This document shows positions 1 to 7,478 of a stretch of DNA of 64,000 bases, one piece after another. The notes beneath the pieces were generated by a model. That model ran no database searches and was not told the DNA's origin. It saw only the letters and a program-made list of their open reading frames with translations. The first letter of the stretch is position 1. Each line of letters starts with the position of its first letter. Location of the stretch: contig NZ_CP134500.1 of assembly GCF_031760065.1 (NCBI RefSeq), positions 2,294,001 through 2,358,000 on the forward strand, in the 5' to 3' direction. The translations under genes and the position numbers were made by a program. The stretch comes from Streptomyces durocortorensis. Lineage in GTDB: Bacteria > Actinomycetota > Actinomycetes > Streptomycetales > Streptomycetaceae.

Positions 1-2
1 CG

Positions 3-224
3 CGCTTCGAGGGGCCGGGGGTCCCGCTGGCGTTCGTCCTGGGCCCGGAGGAGGTCCGCGCGATGCCGGACGACCGGGCCCGCCGCACTCCGTTGTCCGA
101 GCCGCCGGTGCAGCTCGGCCCGAGGACGAGGCCTGCGCTGTACTACCCGCTGCCGGGGGACCCCTCGGACCTGTCGGGGTGGCAGGACTTCGAGAGGCTC
201 GTACGGCATCTGAAGGGCGCTTAG
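3..224 (+). CDS. C-terminal fragment of a protein cut by the left window edge (possibly DUF6177 family)
   Basis: The frame is open from the window edge to a TAG at 222-224 and gives about 73 residues. The fragment is rich in Pro and Gly and contains LAFVLGPEEVRAMP near its start and ALYYPLPGDPSDLSGWQDF followed by ERLVRHLKGA near its end. It precedes small ESAT-6-like genes on the same strand, so it probably belongs to the type VII secretion-associated neighbourhood. The tail recalls the Streptomyces DUF6177 family, but that rests on memory of the family pattern only. The 140-bp gap to the next gene suggests that gene has its own promoter. Confidence 0.6.
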   Translation, partial: RFEGPGVPLAFVLGPEEVRAMPDDRARRTPLSEPPVQLGPRTRPALYYPLPGDPSDLSGWQDFERLVRHLKGA

Positions 225-256
225 GGCACGGGCGGCCTTCTGCCCGATGTCATGAG

Positions 257-267
257 TTGGTCACCAA
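257..267. promoter_or_regulatory. Perfect 11-bp palindrome upstream of the type VII operon
   Basis: The sequence TTGGTCACCAA is a perfect dyad about 100 bp before the first ESAT-6-like gene. It lies in the 141-bp gap after the preceding stop codon, in locally AT-richer sequence. A TATGAT at 336-341 could be a -10 element, which would put the dyad in an operator-like position, but no convincing -35 accompanies it. The regulatory role is inferred. Confidence 0.3.
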
Positions 268-365
268 TGACGATCGGCTCGATTGCTGATTGCAGTAGTG
301 ACGCTTGAGTTGATAGACATGAATCCGAACATTCATATGATCATTCGAGACGGTGGGGGAACCCG

Positions 366-698
366 ATGAAGTTCGACATGGGGTCGTCGGTCCTGTCGAC
401 GTTGGTGTCGCATTCGCAGGGCGCGAGTACGGACCTGGGCACGCTGATCCGGCAGTTGATCGCGGCGGCGGAACCGTTGGAGGGGAAGTTCAACGGGGCG
501 GGAAAAGTCGCCTTCGACGATTTCAAGAACCGTGCGGACGAGATCACGGCCGCGCTGAACGCGTCGCTCTCCGGAATCCTGGGCGGTCAGTCCGGGATGG
601 ACGCGGCGTTCGGCTCGGGTGATCAGGAGCAGGGCGAGAACGCGAAGTCGCAGATGGCGTCGGCGAATTTCGACGCGGCGAGGTTCGGCGGCCGCTGA
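366..698 (+). CDS. WXG100/ESAT-6-like small protein (type VII secretion substrate or chaperone)
   Basis: This is a 110-residue, mostly alpha-helical protein of the size and composition of WXG100 proteins. The first helix spans roughly residues 14-42. The turn reads FNGAGKVAF in place of W-x-G, and a second helix covers about 50-75. A Gly/Ser-rich tail ends in FGGR. The ATG at 366 is preceded by a GGGGGA ribosome site at about 353-359. It is the first gene of an apparent five-gene unit leading to a large toxin. Such proteins usually dimerise and are exported or act as export adaptors. No EccC or EccD machinery is present here, so export must rely on a system elsewhere. Confidence 0.7.
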   Translation: MKFDMGSSVLSTLVSHSQGASTDLGTLIRQLIAAAEPLEGKFNGAGKVAFDDFKNRADEITAALNASLSGILGGQSGMDAAFGSGDQEQGENAKSQMASANFDAARFGGR

Positions 699-750
699 CA
701 GCGGCGCAGCGACAGGCACGTACAGGTTTTCACTGACGGGGAGTTGATGG

Positions 751-1065
751 GTGATGGCGGGCAGCACGGACCGGCGGTCGTACGACACGAGTGCCTCGAC
801 CGAGGTACAGGGGAACATGCAGGCGGTGATCGCCCGGCTGGAGCAGGTGATCACGGCGCGGGACACGCAGGTCAAGGCGGCGATGAACGACTTCGCCGCT
901 GACGGTGTGGCGGACGAGTACCACGGCAAGGAGCTGCGGTGGAACGCGACCTCGCAGGAGGTGCGGAACATCATTCAGCTGCTGCGTACGACGCTGGAGA
1001 AGAACGACGGCACGGCCACGCAGACGCTGGCGCGGGCGAAGGCGGCAGTGGACAACATCGGCTGA
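751..1065 (+). CDS. ESAT-6-like protein (pore-forming ESAT-6 family)
   Basis: This 104-residue protein begins with GTG at 751, with an alternative ATG at 754. The upstream GGGGAG at 738-742 fits the GTG better. It matches the Streptomyces proteins annotated as pore-forming ESAT-6 family: a DRRSYDTSAS start, a long first helix, DEYHGKELRWN at the turn, and a second helix ending in AKAAVDNIG. It probably works with the preceding WXG100-like protein and the toxin downstream. The pore-forming label is the family name, and nothing in the sequence demonstrates a pore. Confidence 0.7.
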   Translation: MMAGSTDRRSYDTSASTEVQGNMQAVIARLEQVITARDTQVKAAMNDFAADGVADEYHGKELRWNATSQEVRNIIQLLRTTLEKNDGTATQTLARAKAAVDNIG

Positions 1066-1123
1066 CGCAAGAGCGGGTAAGGACAGCGGTTCAGGACTGG
1101 TTGGGCGTTTCGGGGGCTTGTCG

Positions 1124-1549
1124 GTGTCGGCGTGGGATATCAAACCGCAGGGTGTTCAGGGTCAGCTGAAGGTGGTCGGGGGGCATGCCGGTGACCTGGA
1201 GAAGGCGCTGACCGCGTTGATGAAGAACTTGTCGCAGGCAGCGCAGGCGGCGGGTACGGCGGTGCCGGGCACGGCGGCGAGCACTCCGTTGCAGGGCCCG
1301 GTGGCTCCGGGGCAGGCCCCGTTGTCACGGGCGGCGACAGGTCCGGTGGCTGCGGCGCTGGGCCAGTACGCGCAGGCGCGGCAGTCGCAGCTGAAGTCGA
1401 TGGCCGAGCGTATCCAGGCGGCGGTTCTGGGTGCGGCGACGGCGACGAACGAGTACGTGGAGGGCGACCTCGACACCGCGAAGCAGGCGCAGAACGCGGC
1501 GAAGTCGGTCCGCCTGGACGTGCTGAAGGACTTGGGGGCCGGCAAGTGA
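1124..1549 (+). CDS. DUF6507 family protein (type VII-associated)
   Basis: I place the start at GTG 1124, giving 141 residues beginning SAWDIKPQGVQGQL, because CGGGGGC at 1111-1117 sits at proper spacing. The open frame extends back to 905, but that part is an out-of-frame shadow of the previous gene. The WDI-P-GVQG opening is characteristic of DUF6507 proteins in Streptomyces, which resemble the helical N-terminal partners of LXG/WXG toxins. The C-terminal half carries a helix (QYAQARQSQLKSMAERIQAA) followed by NEYVEGD. The last bases overlap the toxin start in a GTGA arrangement, so the two are likely translationally coupled and the protein may be the toxin's dedicated partner. Confidence 0.65.
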   Translation: MSAWDIKPQGVQGQLKVVGGHAGDLEKALTALMKNLSQAAQAAGTAVPGTAASTPLQGPVAPGQAPLSRAATGPVAAALGQYAQARQSQLKSMAERIQAAVLGAATATNEYVEGDLDTAKQAQNAAKSVRLDVLKDLGAGK

Positions 1550-4521
1550 GCGAGAACCAGCCGGTGAATCTGGAGGGCATACCGGTCTTCACGGGTGACC
1601 TCGCGCTGCTGGACACCACGGTCACCGCGCTGAGCAAGGGCGGGGCGAAGATCGCCACGGCCGCGGGGGACATCCACAGCAGCTTCGGCGGACTCCAGGC
1701 CTTCTACAAGGCTCCGGAGGCGGAGCAGCTGTTCGCGGTGACGAAGCCGGTCGCGGACCGGGGTGCGTCATTGAAGTCGGACGTGGCGACCATCGCGAGT
1801 GCGCTGAGTGCCTACTCGGACGACGCCTACCCGCTGGTCGAGAAGCTGAAGCAGCTCAAGCGGGATGCGGGGACGTTCCTCGCCAAGGCCGACGCGGACG
1901 ACAAGTGGCGCGAGGACGGCGACCTGGTCGAGGAGAACAACAACCGCCGTAACGAGATCGCCGAGACCTGGGCGGCGTTCCAGGCGGTGGAACGGGCCTG
2001 CCACAACAAGATCATCGCCCTGGTGCCGGGCGGGCAGAAGCTGAAGACCAACGACGGTTCCAACGGCAAGGGCATGTACGGCTACGACGCCGAGGCCATG
2101 AAGAACGCCAAGGGCCTGCCCTGGGGCGACCCGGTCCAGGAATCGAAGCCCTGGTGGCACCTGCACGAACACGCCTGGGACTTCGCCAAGGGCGTCTTCG
2201 TCGACGGCGTCTGGGGCACGATCAAGGGCCTGGGCACCCTGTTCGGCACCGAGGGCTGGGACGCCGCGAAGCAGGCCTGGACGGGCCTGGGCAAGCTGGT
2301 CACCGGTATCGCGATCTCCAGCACCCCGCTGGCGGGCGCGTTCTGGATGACGCCGGAGGACCAACTCCCCTCCTGGCTCCGGGACTCACGCACCGCGATG
2401 AAGGAGACCGGCAAGGCCCTCCTGGCCTGGGACCAGTGGAGCGAGAACCCCTCGCGCGCCGCCGGCGCGGTCACCTTCAACGTCCTGACCACCGTCTTCA
2501 CCGGCGGCACGGGCGGAGCCGCCGCCGGCGCGGGCAAGGCGGCGGCCGCGGCGAAGGCCCTGTCGTTCGCGGGCAAGGCGGGCCGGGCCATCGACCCGAT
2601 GACGTACCTCTTCAAGGGCGCGGGGGCGGGCTTCACGAAGATCAGCGATGTGATGTCCGGCCTCAAGGGCATGGGCAACGTCGAGATCCCCACGGTCCCC
2701 GAGGGCGCGGTCACCCTCCCGGACGGCGGATTCAAGCTCGCCGACGGCACCCTGCACCTGCCCGAGGGCGCGGCGATCCCCGACAGCGCGTTCGCCCTCC
2801 CGAAGAACACGGTCAAGCTCCCGGACGGCATGGACATCCCCGCCGGAGCGCTCGACCTCGGCGACGGGGTGGTCCGCCTCCCCGAAGGCATGGCCCCACC
2901 GGCCGGTTCCCTGCCCATCGCGGAGGGTTCCCTCAAACTCCCCCAGGGCACCACGGCCCTGCCCGAGGGCACCATCAAGGACGTCGACGCCGACGGCAAC
3001 GTCATCCACCTCGACCGCGAGGGCAATATCCTCACGGAGGACGGCACCCTCAAACAGCACCACACCGCCGCCCCCAAGGACACACCCACCGACGACGCCC
3101 CCATCAGAACCGACACCGACAGCCCCCTGCCCCGCACCCCCGCCGAACAGTCGGCCCTCGTCGGCGCAGGCGCCCGCACCGGCGGCGACCCCATCCGCCT
3201 GAGCGCGGACCTGGGGGACACGGGCCGACTCGGCGACGACCTCGGCCGCACGGGCAACGGCGGCTCGCACCTCGACAGGACACCGGGCGGAACCGCGAAC
3301 AACCTGCCGGGCGGTACGGCGGCCGCGAACAACCTGCCGACCAACAGCCTGGACAACGCCGCACCAGGCGGCGGCCCGGCCCAGGGTGGCCGGGGTGACC
3401 ACGTGCCGACGAACAACCTGGACAATGAAAGGCCCGGTCCACCCCGAACAGACAGTACGGGCGCGGGCGGCAGCTATCCCGAACCCCCTGCTACCGGAGT
3501 TGGCCACAACACGCCCGGCGGATCTGCGGTGGACAGCACCGTGCCGGGCCCGTCGGCAGCGGACACCGGTGGGCGTAACAACGATGTCCCCGCGCGATCC
3601 TCTGACGAGGCTGCGGCCATCGCGGAGTACGAGGCGGCTCGCGACGTTCCTCCCTCTGAACGGACTCCTGAGCAGCGTGCGGCGATCACCCGTGAACACG
3701 TGCGACTGGCGAACGAGGGTGGTCCTTGGTTCAAGGAGAACTACGACGAAATCGGCCGCCGTGAGAGCTCTCGCCGAAAGGTCGACGGCCAGCTCCTGCC
3801 AAAGCTGGCCAGGCGGGACGACGGTGGCTGGATGGCAGCGGACGATCTGCCGTACGCAAATGGTGAAAGCTACCGGCTGGAGCCCATGCACCGAGGGCGC
3901 GACACCGTCAGCCCTGAGGATCTCAAGCACTTGGACGACGTTTCAGCGAAGCGCCGGGCTGGAATGGAGCTCACCGCCGCAAGGAAGGATTACCAAACCA
4001 CACCCTCCCTCGACAACGCCGACACGCTCGCCAAAGCACAGGCGAAGTACGATGCGACAGTCGGTGAGGGAGTACCGAACAACAGCAAGCTGGGGGAAGC
4101 CCTGGGCGAAGACGCGGCCCGTCGCCACCTCATGCTTCAGGGTGGGTTCGAAGGCTCCCGGGAGATCACAGATCTTCCCAACACGCCCAACGGCTCCAAG
4201 CGGTTCGACCAACTCTGGCGAACCAAGGACGGCAATCTGGTGATCGTCGAGGCAAAGGGCCCCAACGCCAACCTGGACTGGCGCCGGGGTAACGGAAGCC
4301 TCGACAGTGGCACCATGGTGAAGCAGGGCACTCTGGAGTACGTGCGCACCATCGTCGCCGATATGGAGTCGCGCGCGCTGACATCGCCGCTCGACGCCAA
4401 ATATGCACAGGAGATCCGTGCCGCAATCGAGAACAAAACTCTGCAATACGTTCTCGTTCAAGCCTCGGAGAATCCAGGCACGTACGCTGGAGCCCATATG
4501 AAGCATTTCAAGATTTTCTGA
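1546..4521 (+). CDS. Type VII-secreted polymorphic toxin with C-terminal PD-(D/E)xK nuclease-like domain
   Basis: This 991-residue protein starts at GTG 1546, overlapping the previous stop. Residues 1-160 form a helical, ESAT-6-like targeting region. Residues about 215-375 contain hydrophobic and Gly/Ala-rich stretches. Residues about 385-480 form a degenerate run of short LPDG/LPEG repeats suggesting a beta-rich spacer. Residues 480-690 are a low-complexity Pro/Gly/Asp/Thr linker, and the variable C-terminal region follows. The last 150 residues fit a restriction-endonuclease-fold toxin: D888 in RFDQLWR, then E902 and K904 in VIVEAKG, with a downstream KQGTLEYVR helix. Codon use becomes less GC-rich from about 3600, typical of recombining toxin tips. 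An Imm49 gene follows 11 bp later. DNase activity is inferred. Confidence 0.8.
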   Translation: MSENQPVNLEGIPVFTGDLALLDTTVTALSKGGAKIATAAGDIHSSFGGLQAFYKAPEAEQLFAVTKPVADRGASLKSDVATIASALSAYSDDAYPLVEKLKQLKRDAGTFLAKADADDKWREDGDLVEENNNRRNEIAETWAAFQAVERACHNKIIALVPGGQKLKTNDGSNGKGMYGYDAEAMKNAKGLPWGDPVQESKPWWHLHEHAWDFAKGVFVDGVWGTIKGLGTLFGTEGWDAAKQAWTGLGKLVTGIAISSTPLAGAFWMTPEDQLPSWLRDSRTAMKETGKALLAWDQWSENPSRAAGAVTFNVLTTVFTGGTGGAAAGAGKAAAAAKALSFAGKAGRAIDPMTYLFKGAGAGFTKISDVMSGLKGMGNVEIPTVPEGAVTLPDGGFKLADGTLHLPEGAAIPDSAFALPKNTVKLPDGMDIPAGALDLGDGVVRLPEGMAPPAGSLPIAEGSLKLPQGTTALPEGTIKDVDADGNVIHLDREGNILTEDGTLKQHHTAAPKDTPTDDAPIRTDTDSPLPRTPAEQSALVGAGARTGGDPIRLSADLGDTGRLGDDLGRTGNGGSHLDRTPGGTANNLPGGTAAANNLPTNSLDNAAPGGGPAQGGRGDHVPTNNLDNERPGPPRTDSTGAGGSYPEPPATGVGHNTPGGSAVDSTVPGPSAADTGGRNNDVPARSSDEAAAIAEYEAARDVPPSERTPEQRAAITREHVRLANEGGPWFKENYDEIGRRESSRRKVDGQLLPKLARRDDGGWMAADDLPYANGESYRLEPMHRGRDTVSPEDLKHLDDVSAKRRAGMELTAARKDYQTTPSLDNADTLAKAQAKYDATVGEGVPNNSKLGEALGEDAARRHLMLQGGFEGSREITDLPNTPNGSKRFDQLWRTKDGNLVIVEAKGPNANLDWRRGNGSLDSGTMVKQGTLEYVRTIVADMESRALTSPLDAKYAQEIRAAIENKTLQYVLVQASENPGTYAGAHMKHFKIF

Positions 4522-4532
4522 GGAGAATCAAG

Positions 4533-5390
4533 TTGACGGTCACCATTTCCCGCCATCCCTTTCCAAGGGAGAACGCTGCGGCAGGCATCTCCGTACTGGA
4601 GAACAATGCGGAGGGATTGATCGAGAGCCTGGAAACCAGCTCCACCCGGCTGGGTGACGCCTTCGAGCTGACGCTCACGCTCGCGAAGTCCCACTGCCTC
4701 CTGGACACCGAGGCATCCCGCCTTCCCACCTGGAAGGCGTGGGTCAACGCCATGCAGGTCGGCTCGGCAACGTTCGCCACGGCGACCATGGTTGAAGGAG
4801 AGGTCCACTGCCGCATCGCGGAGAAGGACCGGGCACTCCACGCCACGGGCCCGCAGTACTACGCGCATGCAGGTGCATGGCTGACGGCCTTCTACCTCGC
4901 CGTGGCCTGTCGGGAGAAGAACCGGCTGACCGCCCTGTGCCAGGTTCCCGTGTCTCTGCTCAGGCAATCGAGCGCACCCTTTGACGAGTTCGTCTACGCC
5001 TGGATCGAAACACTTCAGGACTACTGGCTCGGGGGCCCTGATCTGGGCGCCAAGCTGGTGGCGGCGATCGATGGAACGGATCCGTCTCGGGATCACATCA
5101 GCGACCCCGAGACGACGGCGAAGATCCTCTACCCACCGATGGAAATGTTCCACCGCCTGGTTCGCGAGGATCACTCCGGTTTCAACCAGGCCCTCGCCGA
5201 CGCCCTCCAGTGGCACAAGGAGTACTGGAGCACAGAGGACAACTCCCTTCAAGCCACCGGCTTGGTTGCCCTCCCTGCTCTCGCGGTGGCATGCCTCGCC
5301 TACGACGCGGGCTTCCCCATCGAGGTCGAATCCGAGTACCTTCCGATCGCCCTTCTGGAGCGGGACTGGCCGGGGGAGTTCCCAACCTGA
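4533..5390 (+). CDS. Imm49-family immunity protein, copy 1 (likely cognate antitoxin)
   Basis: This 285-residue protein uses TTG 4533, with AGGAG at 4521-4525 overlapping the toxin stop, so it is the cognate immunity gene by position. It has the Imm49 hallmarks: an early W-x-x-x-V-x-AMQ-x-G helix (TWKAWVNAMQVGSA), a central WLTAFYLA, and YAWIETLQ. The C-terminal block runs YPPMEMF, then ACLAYDAGFPIEVESEYLP, and ends WPGEFPT. Family members are cytoplasmic and protect the producer from its toxin. Two intact paralogues lie downstream, sharing short blocks at DNA level, for example CCTGGATCGAAACACTTCAG also found in copy 3. Confidence 0.85.
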   Translation: MTVTISRHPFPRENAAAGISVLENNAEGLIESLETSSTRLGDAFELTLTLAKSHCLLDTEASRLPTWKAWVNAMQVGSATFATATMVEGEVHCRIAEKDRALHATGPQYYAHAGAWLTAFYLAVACREKNRLTALCQVPVSLLRQSSAPFDEFVYAWIETLQDYWLGGPDLGAKLVAAIDGTDPSRDHISDPETTAKILYPPMEMFHRLVREDHSGFNQALADALQWHKEYWSTEDNSLQATGLVALPALAVACLAYDAGFPIEVESEYLPIALLERDWPGEFPT

Positions 5391-5467
5391 TCAACCCTTC
5401 GCCGGGCCGCTTGCGCTTGCCCTGCGGGCCCCCGGAATTCTTTCCGTCTCATAGGGGGAGCTCTGGC

Positions 5468-6331
5468 ATGGATGAGGCTTTTAACCGACATACTCCGCCT
5501 TCAGGATCCGATGCCGAGCAATCCGCGGGACGTCTGAGCAAGCACACTGTCCGGCGCATCGAAAATCTGGAGGATTCCACAGAGTTGATCGACTTCGCTT
5601 TCAGTAGTGCTGTTTCGGCCATGCTTGCACATTGCGCGGCCGACCCCAGGGCAGCGGCGGTGGAGACGTGGGAGTCGACAGTCAATTCGATGCAACTGGG
5701 ATCAGCACTCTTCGCTGTTGCCCATTCGACCGAAGGTGCCGTCGAGTGCCGCATCAACCGGAAGCTGCGGACTCTATCGGTCGCTGAGTCTCACCCAACC
5801 GCCGATGCGGGTATGTGGCTGTCGGCGTTCTGGCTGGCCGTCATCTGCCGTGACCAGGACCGGATGACCCAGCTCAGCGAGATCCCCCTGGAACGGCTGC
5901 GCTCACCCGAGGGCTCCTACGACGAGTACATCTACCACTGGGTCGACACCCTCCAGAGCTGGTGGCTCCGACGCCCCGACCTCGCGGACAAACTCATCGC
6001 CACCATCGAGGCGTCCGACCCCGCCGTCGCCCGCATTGCCCCACAGGACCTGCTCCAAGGCGTGCTCTACCCACCGATCAACCTCTTCTACCACTACGTC
6101 CGCAACGACCGTGAAGGCTTCGTTCCCGCCCTCGCCGACGCCCTCAAACTCCACAAGGCCTACTGGACCCTCGACGAAGAACGCGCCATGGACATCGACG
6201 GCAGCATCGCCCTCGGCGCCCTCGCCGTCGCCTGCCTCGCCTACGACGCAGAATTCCCCCTCGACATCGAATCCGACTACCTCCCCAAACACCTCCTCCA
6301 GCGCTCCTGGCTCGGCGAATTCCCCACCTGA
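5468..6331 (+). CDS. Imm49-family immunity protein, copy 2
   Basis: I start this at ATG 5468 (287 residues) because AGGGGGAG at 5453-5460 is ideally spaced. The open frame reaches back to 5210 only as a shadow of copy 1. It shares the Imm49 scaffold: TWESTVNSMQLGSA, MWLSAFWLAVICRD, HWVDTLQSWW, LYPPINLFYHY, ACLAYDAEFPLDIESDYLP and a WLGEFPT end. The second half has more GC-ending codons than the first, a possible mosaic join near 5880. No toxin gene sits in front, so it is probably an orphan immunity gene protecting against related effectors. Confidence 0.8.
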   Translation: MDEAFNRHTPPSGSDAEQSAGRLSKHTVRRIENLEDSTELIDFAFSSAVSAMLAHCAADPRAAAVETWESTVNSMQLGSALFAVAHSTEGAVECRINRKLRTLSVAESHPTADAGMWLSAFWLAVICRDQDRMTQLSEIPLERLRSPEGSYDEYIYHWVDTLQSWWLRRPDLADKLIATIEASDPAVARIAPQDLLQGVLYPPINLFYHYVRNDREGFVPALADALKLHKAYWTLDEERAMDIDGSIALGALAVACLAYDAEFPLDIESDYLPKHLLQRSWLGEFPT

Positions 6332-6426
6332 GTCAATCCGAGGAAACTTGCCGAGGTTGTAGCAGACGCGCGGGCTGTCGAAGTACCCACGCAAGATGTA
6401 TGGATGTTGCCGGTGACAGAAACTGA

Positions 6427-6561
6427 GAGTTTGGGACCGTCCGAAAGAAACTCGGCCTGAAGCACCCCAAAACGCAGCTAGCCCCGGATTTGTCCAACCT
6501 CGACGACTTCGTGAAGGATGTTTTCCAAGAGCTGCGATCCAAGGGGCTGAAACTGAAGTGA
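6427..6561 (+). pseudogene. Orphan C-terminal tail of a toxin or other coding sequence
   Basis: The frame is open without a start codon for 44 codons, from a TGA at 6424-6426 to TGA 6559-6561. It reads GTVRKKLGLKHPKTQLAPDL then DDFVKDVFQELRSKGLKLK, which looks like real protein. The stop overlaps the next gene's GTG start in a GTGA arrangement, as at the DUF6507/toxin junction. The simplest reading is the truncated tip of a second toxin module left beside its immunity gene. A different frame just upstream (LAEVVADARAVEVPTQD) may be the same broken gene before a frameshift. Function is not assigned. Confidence 0.5.
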
Positions 6562-7328
6562 GCAACAACCCTTCACGTAATGTGTCGGACCGGCTGCGCG
6601 CCATCGACTGGGCCGACGACGCCGCGGCTTTCCGCCACGCCCACTCACGCGCTCTGCTCATGCGGGAGTACCTGCGCCGAGCAGCTCTGTGGGCCCAGGC
6701 GTACGAAGCGGAGCAGTCCTGGCCGTTCTTCGACATCACCGGACACGTCGACGCCGGCGTCACCATCCCGCCCGACGTGGCCGAGGAGCTGGAGCAGCTC
6801 CTCAAGGAACTCGCCCCCGCCTCGCTGCGGACCACCTGCCGCGGGGCCGTCCGGTGGGCCGAACTGCGCGCCGCCCACGGTGACCTGCCGAAGGACCTGC
6901 CCGACCCGTACGAGCCGCTGCTGCTCATGTACGAGCGGGGCGGCGGCTACTACCTGGAGGAGTACCTCGACCTCAACGGCGTGATGATCCCGCTTCGGGA
7001 CGTACGGAGCAACGCCTCCGCCACCCCCTTCATCACGCTGGCCCCGGCCACCCTCGACGCCCTGGACGCTGAGGGCGAGATGACGTACTTCGCGAAGATC
7101 AGCGACGGATATCCCCAGCACAGTCCTCGCGGCATCGTCCGTCGACGCGTCGACGACGACGGCCGGACCCACGACGAGGCGTTCACCCGCAACCTCCGCT
7201 GGGAACCGACCGAGTACCTCAGGCTGTACGACCTCGGCCACAACGAGACCGACCACGTGCGGATCACCGAGATCGAGGCGGCCGCGTTCATCGAGTCCCT
7301 GACGGAGAAGTTCACCGAAACCTCATAA
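6558..7328 (+). CDS. Unrecognised protein, putative immunity protein of a degraded toxin module
   Basis: This 256-residue soluble protein starts at GTG 6558, which overlaps the stop of the orphan tail. I do not recognise the family. Visible features are a helical, Arg/Ala-rich N-terminal third (RLRAIDWADDAAAFRHAHSR), ITGHVDAGVTIPPDVAEELE, a YYLEEYLDLNGVMIPL segment near 135, and a C-terminal part ending FIESLTEKFTETS. There is no signal peptide or transmembrane segment. Position between Imm49 copies and translational coupling to a toxin-like stub suggest an immunity role. That is inference from context. Confidence 0.55.
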   Translation: MSNNPSRNVSDRLRAIDWADDAAAFRHAHSRALLMREYLRRAALWAQAYEAEQSWPFFDITGHVDAGVTIPPDVAEELEQLLKELAPASLRTTCRGAVRWAELRAAHGDLPKDLPDPYEPLLLMYERGGGYYLEEYLDLNGVMIPLRDVRSNASATPFITLAPATLDALDAEGEMTYFAKISDGYPQHSPRGIVRRRVDDDGRTHDEAFTRNLRWEPTEYLRLYDLGHNETDHVRITEIEAAAFIESLTEKFTETS

Positions 7329-7478
7329 TGCTGGCACCCGTCGCTCGGGCCCCACTGTGCCCGCGCCGCGGGCACGGAAGCGGGCCAGGGATCCTTCATA
7401 TCTCGGTTCAACGGCAGAACCGGCCGGGCAGGGGGCAGAGAACTCCAGTACTTCAGCCTCTTCGAGGATAAAGACCCC

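Noticed and set aside
905..1123. Longer N-terminus for the DUF6507 protein starting at GTG 905
   Set aside because: It overlaps the preceding gene out of frame and translates to Arg/Thr/Ser-rich noise. GTG 1124 has a proper ribosome site and gives the family's WDIKPQGVQG start.
2698..2985. CRISPR-like or mobile repeat in the toxin gene
   Set aside because: The repetition is at protein level (LPDG/LPEG) with varying DNA spacing and sequence, so it is a structural repeat and not an array. I found no CRISPR array, intact insertion sequence or rRNA in the window.
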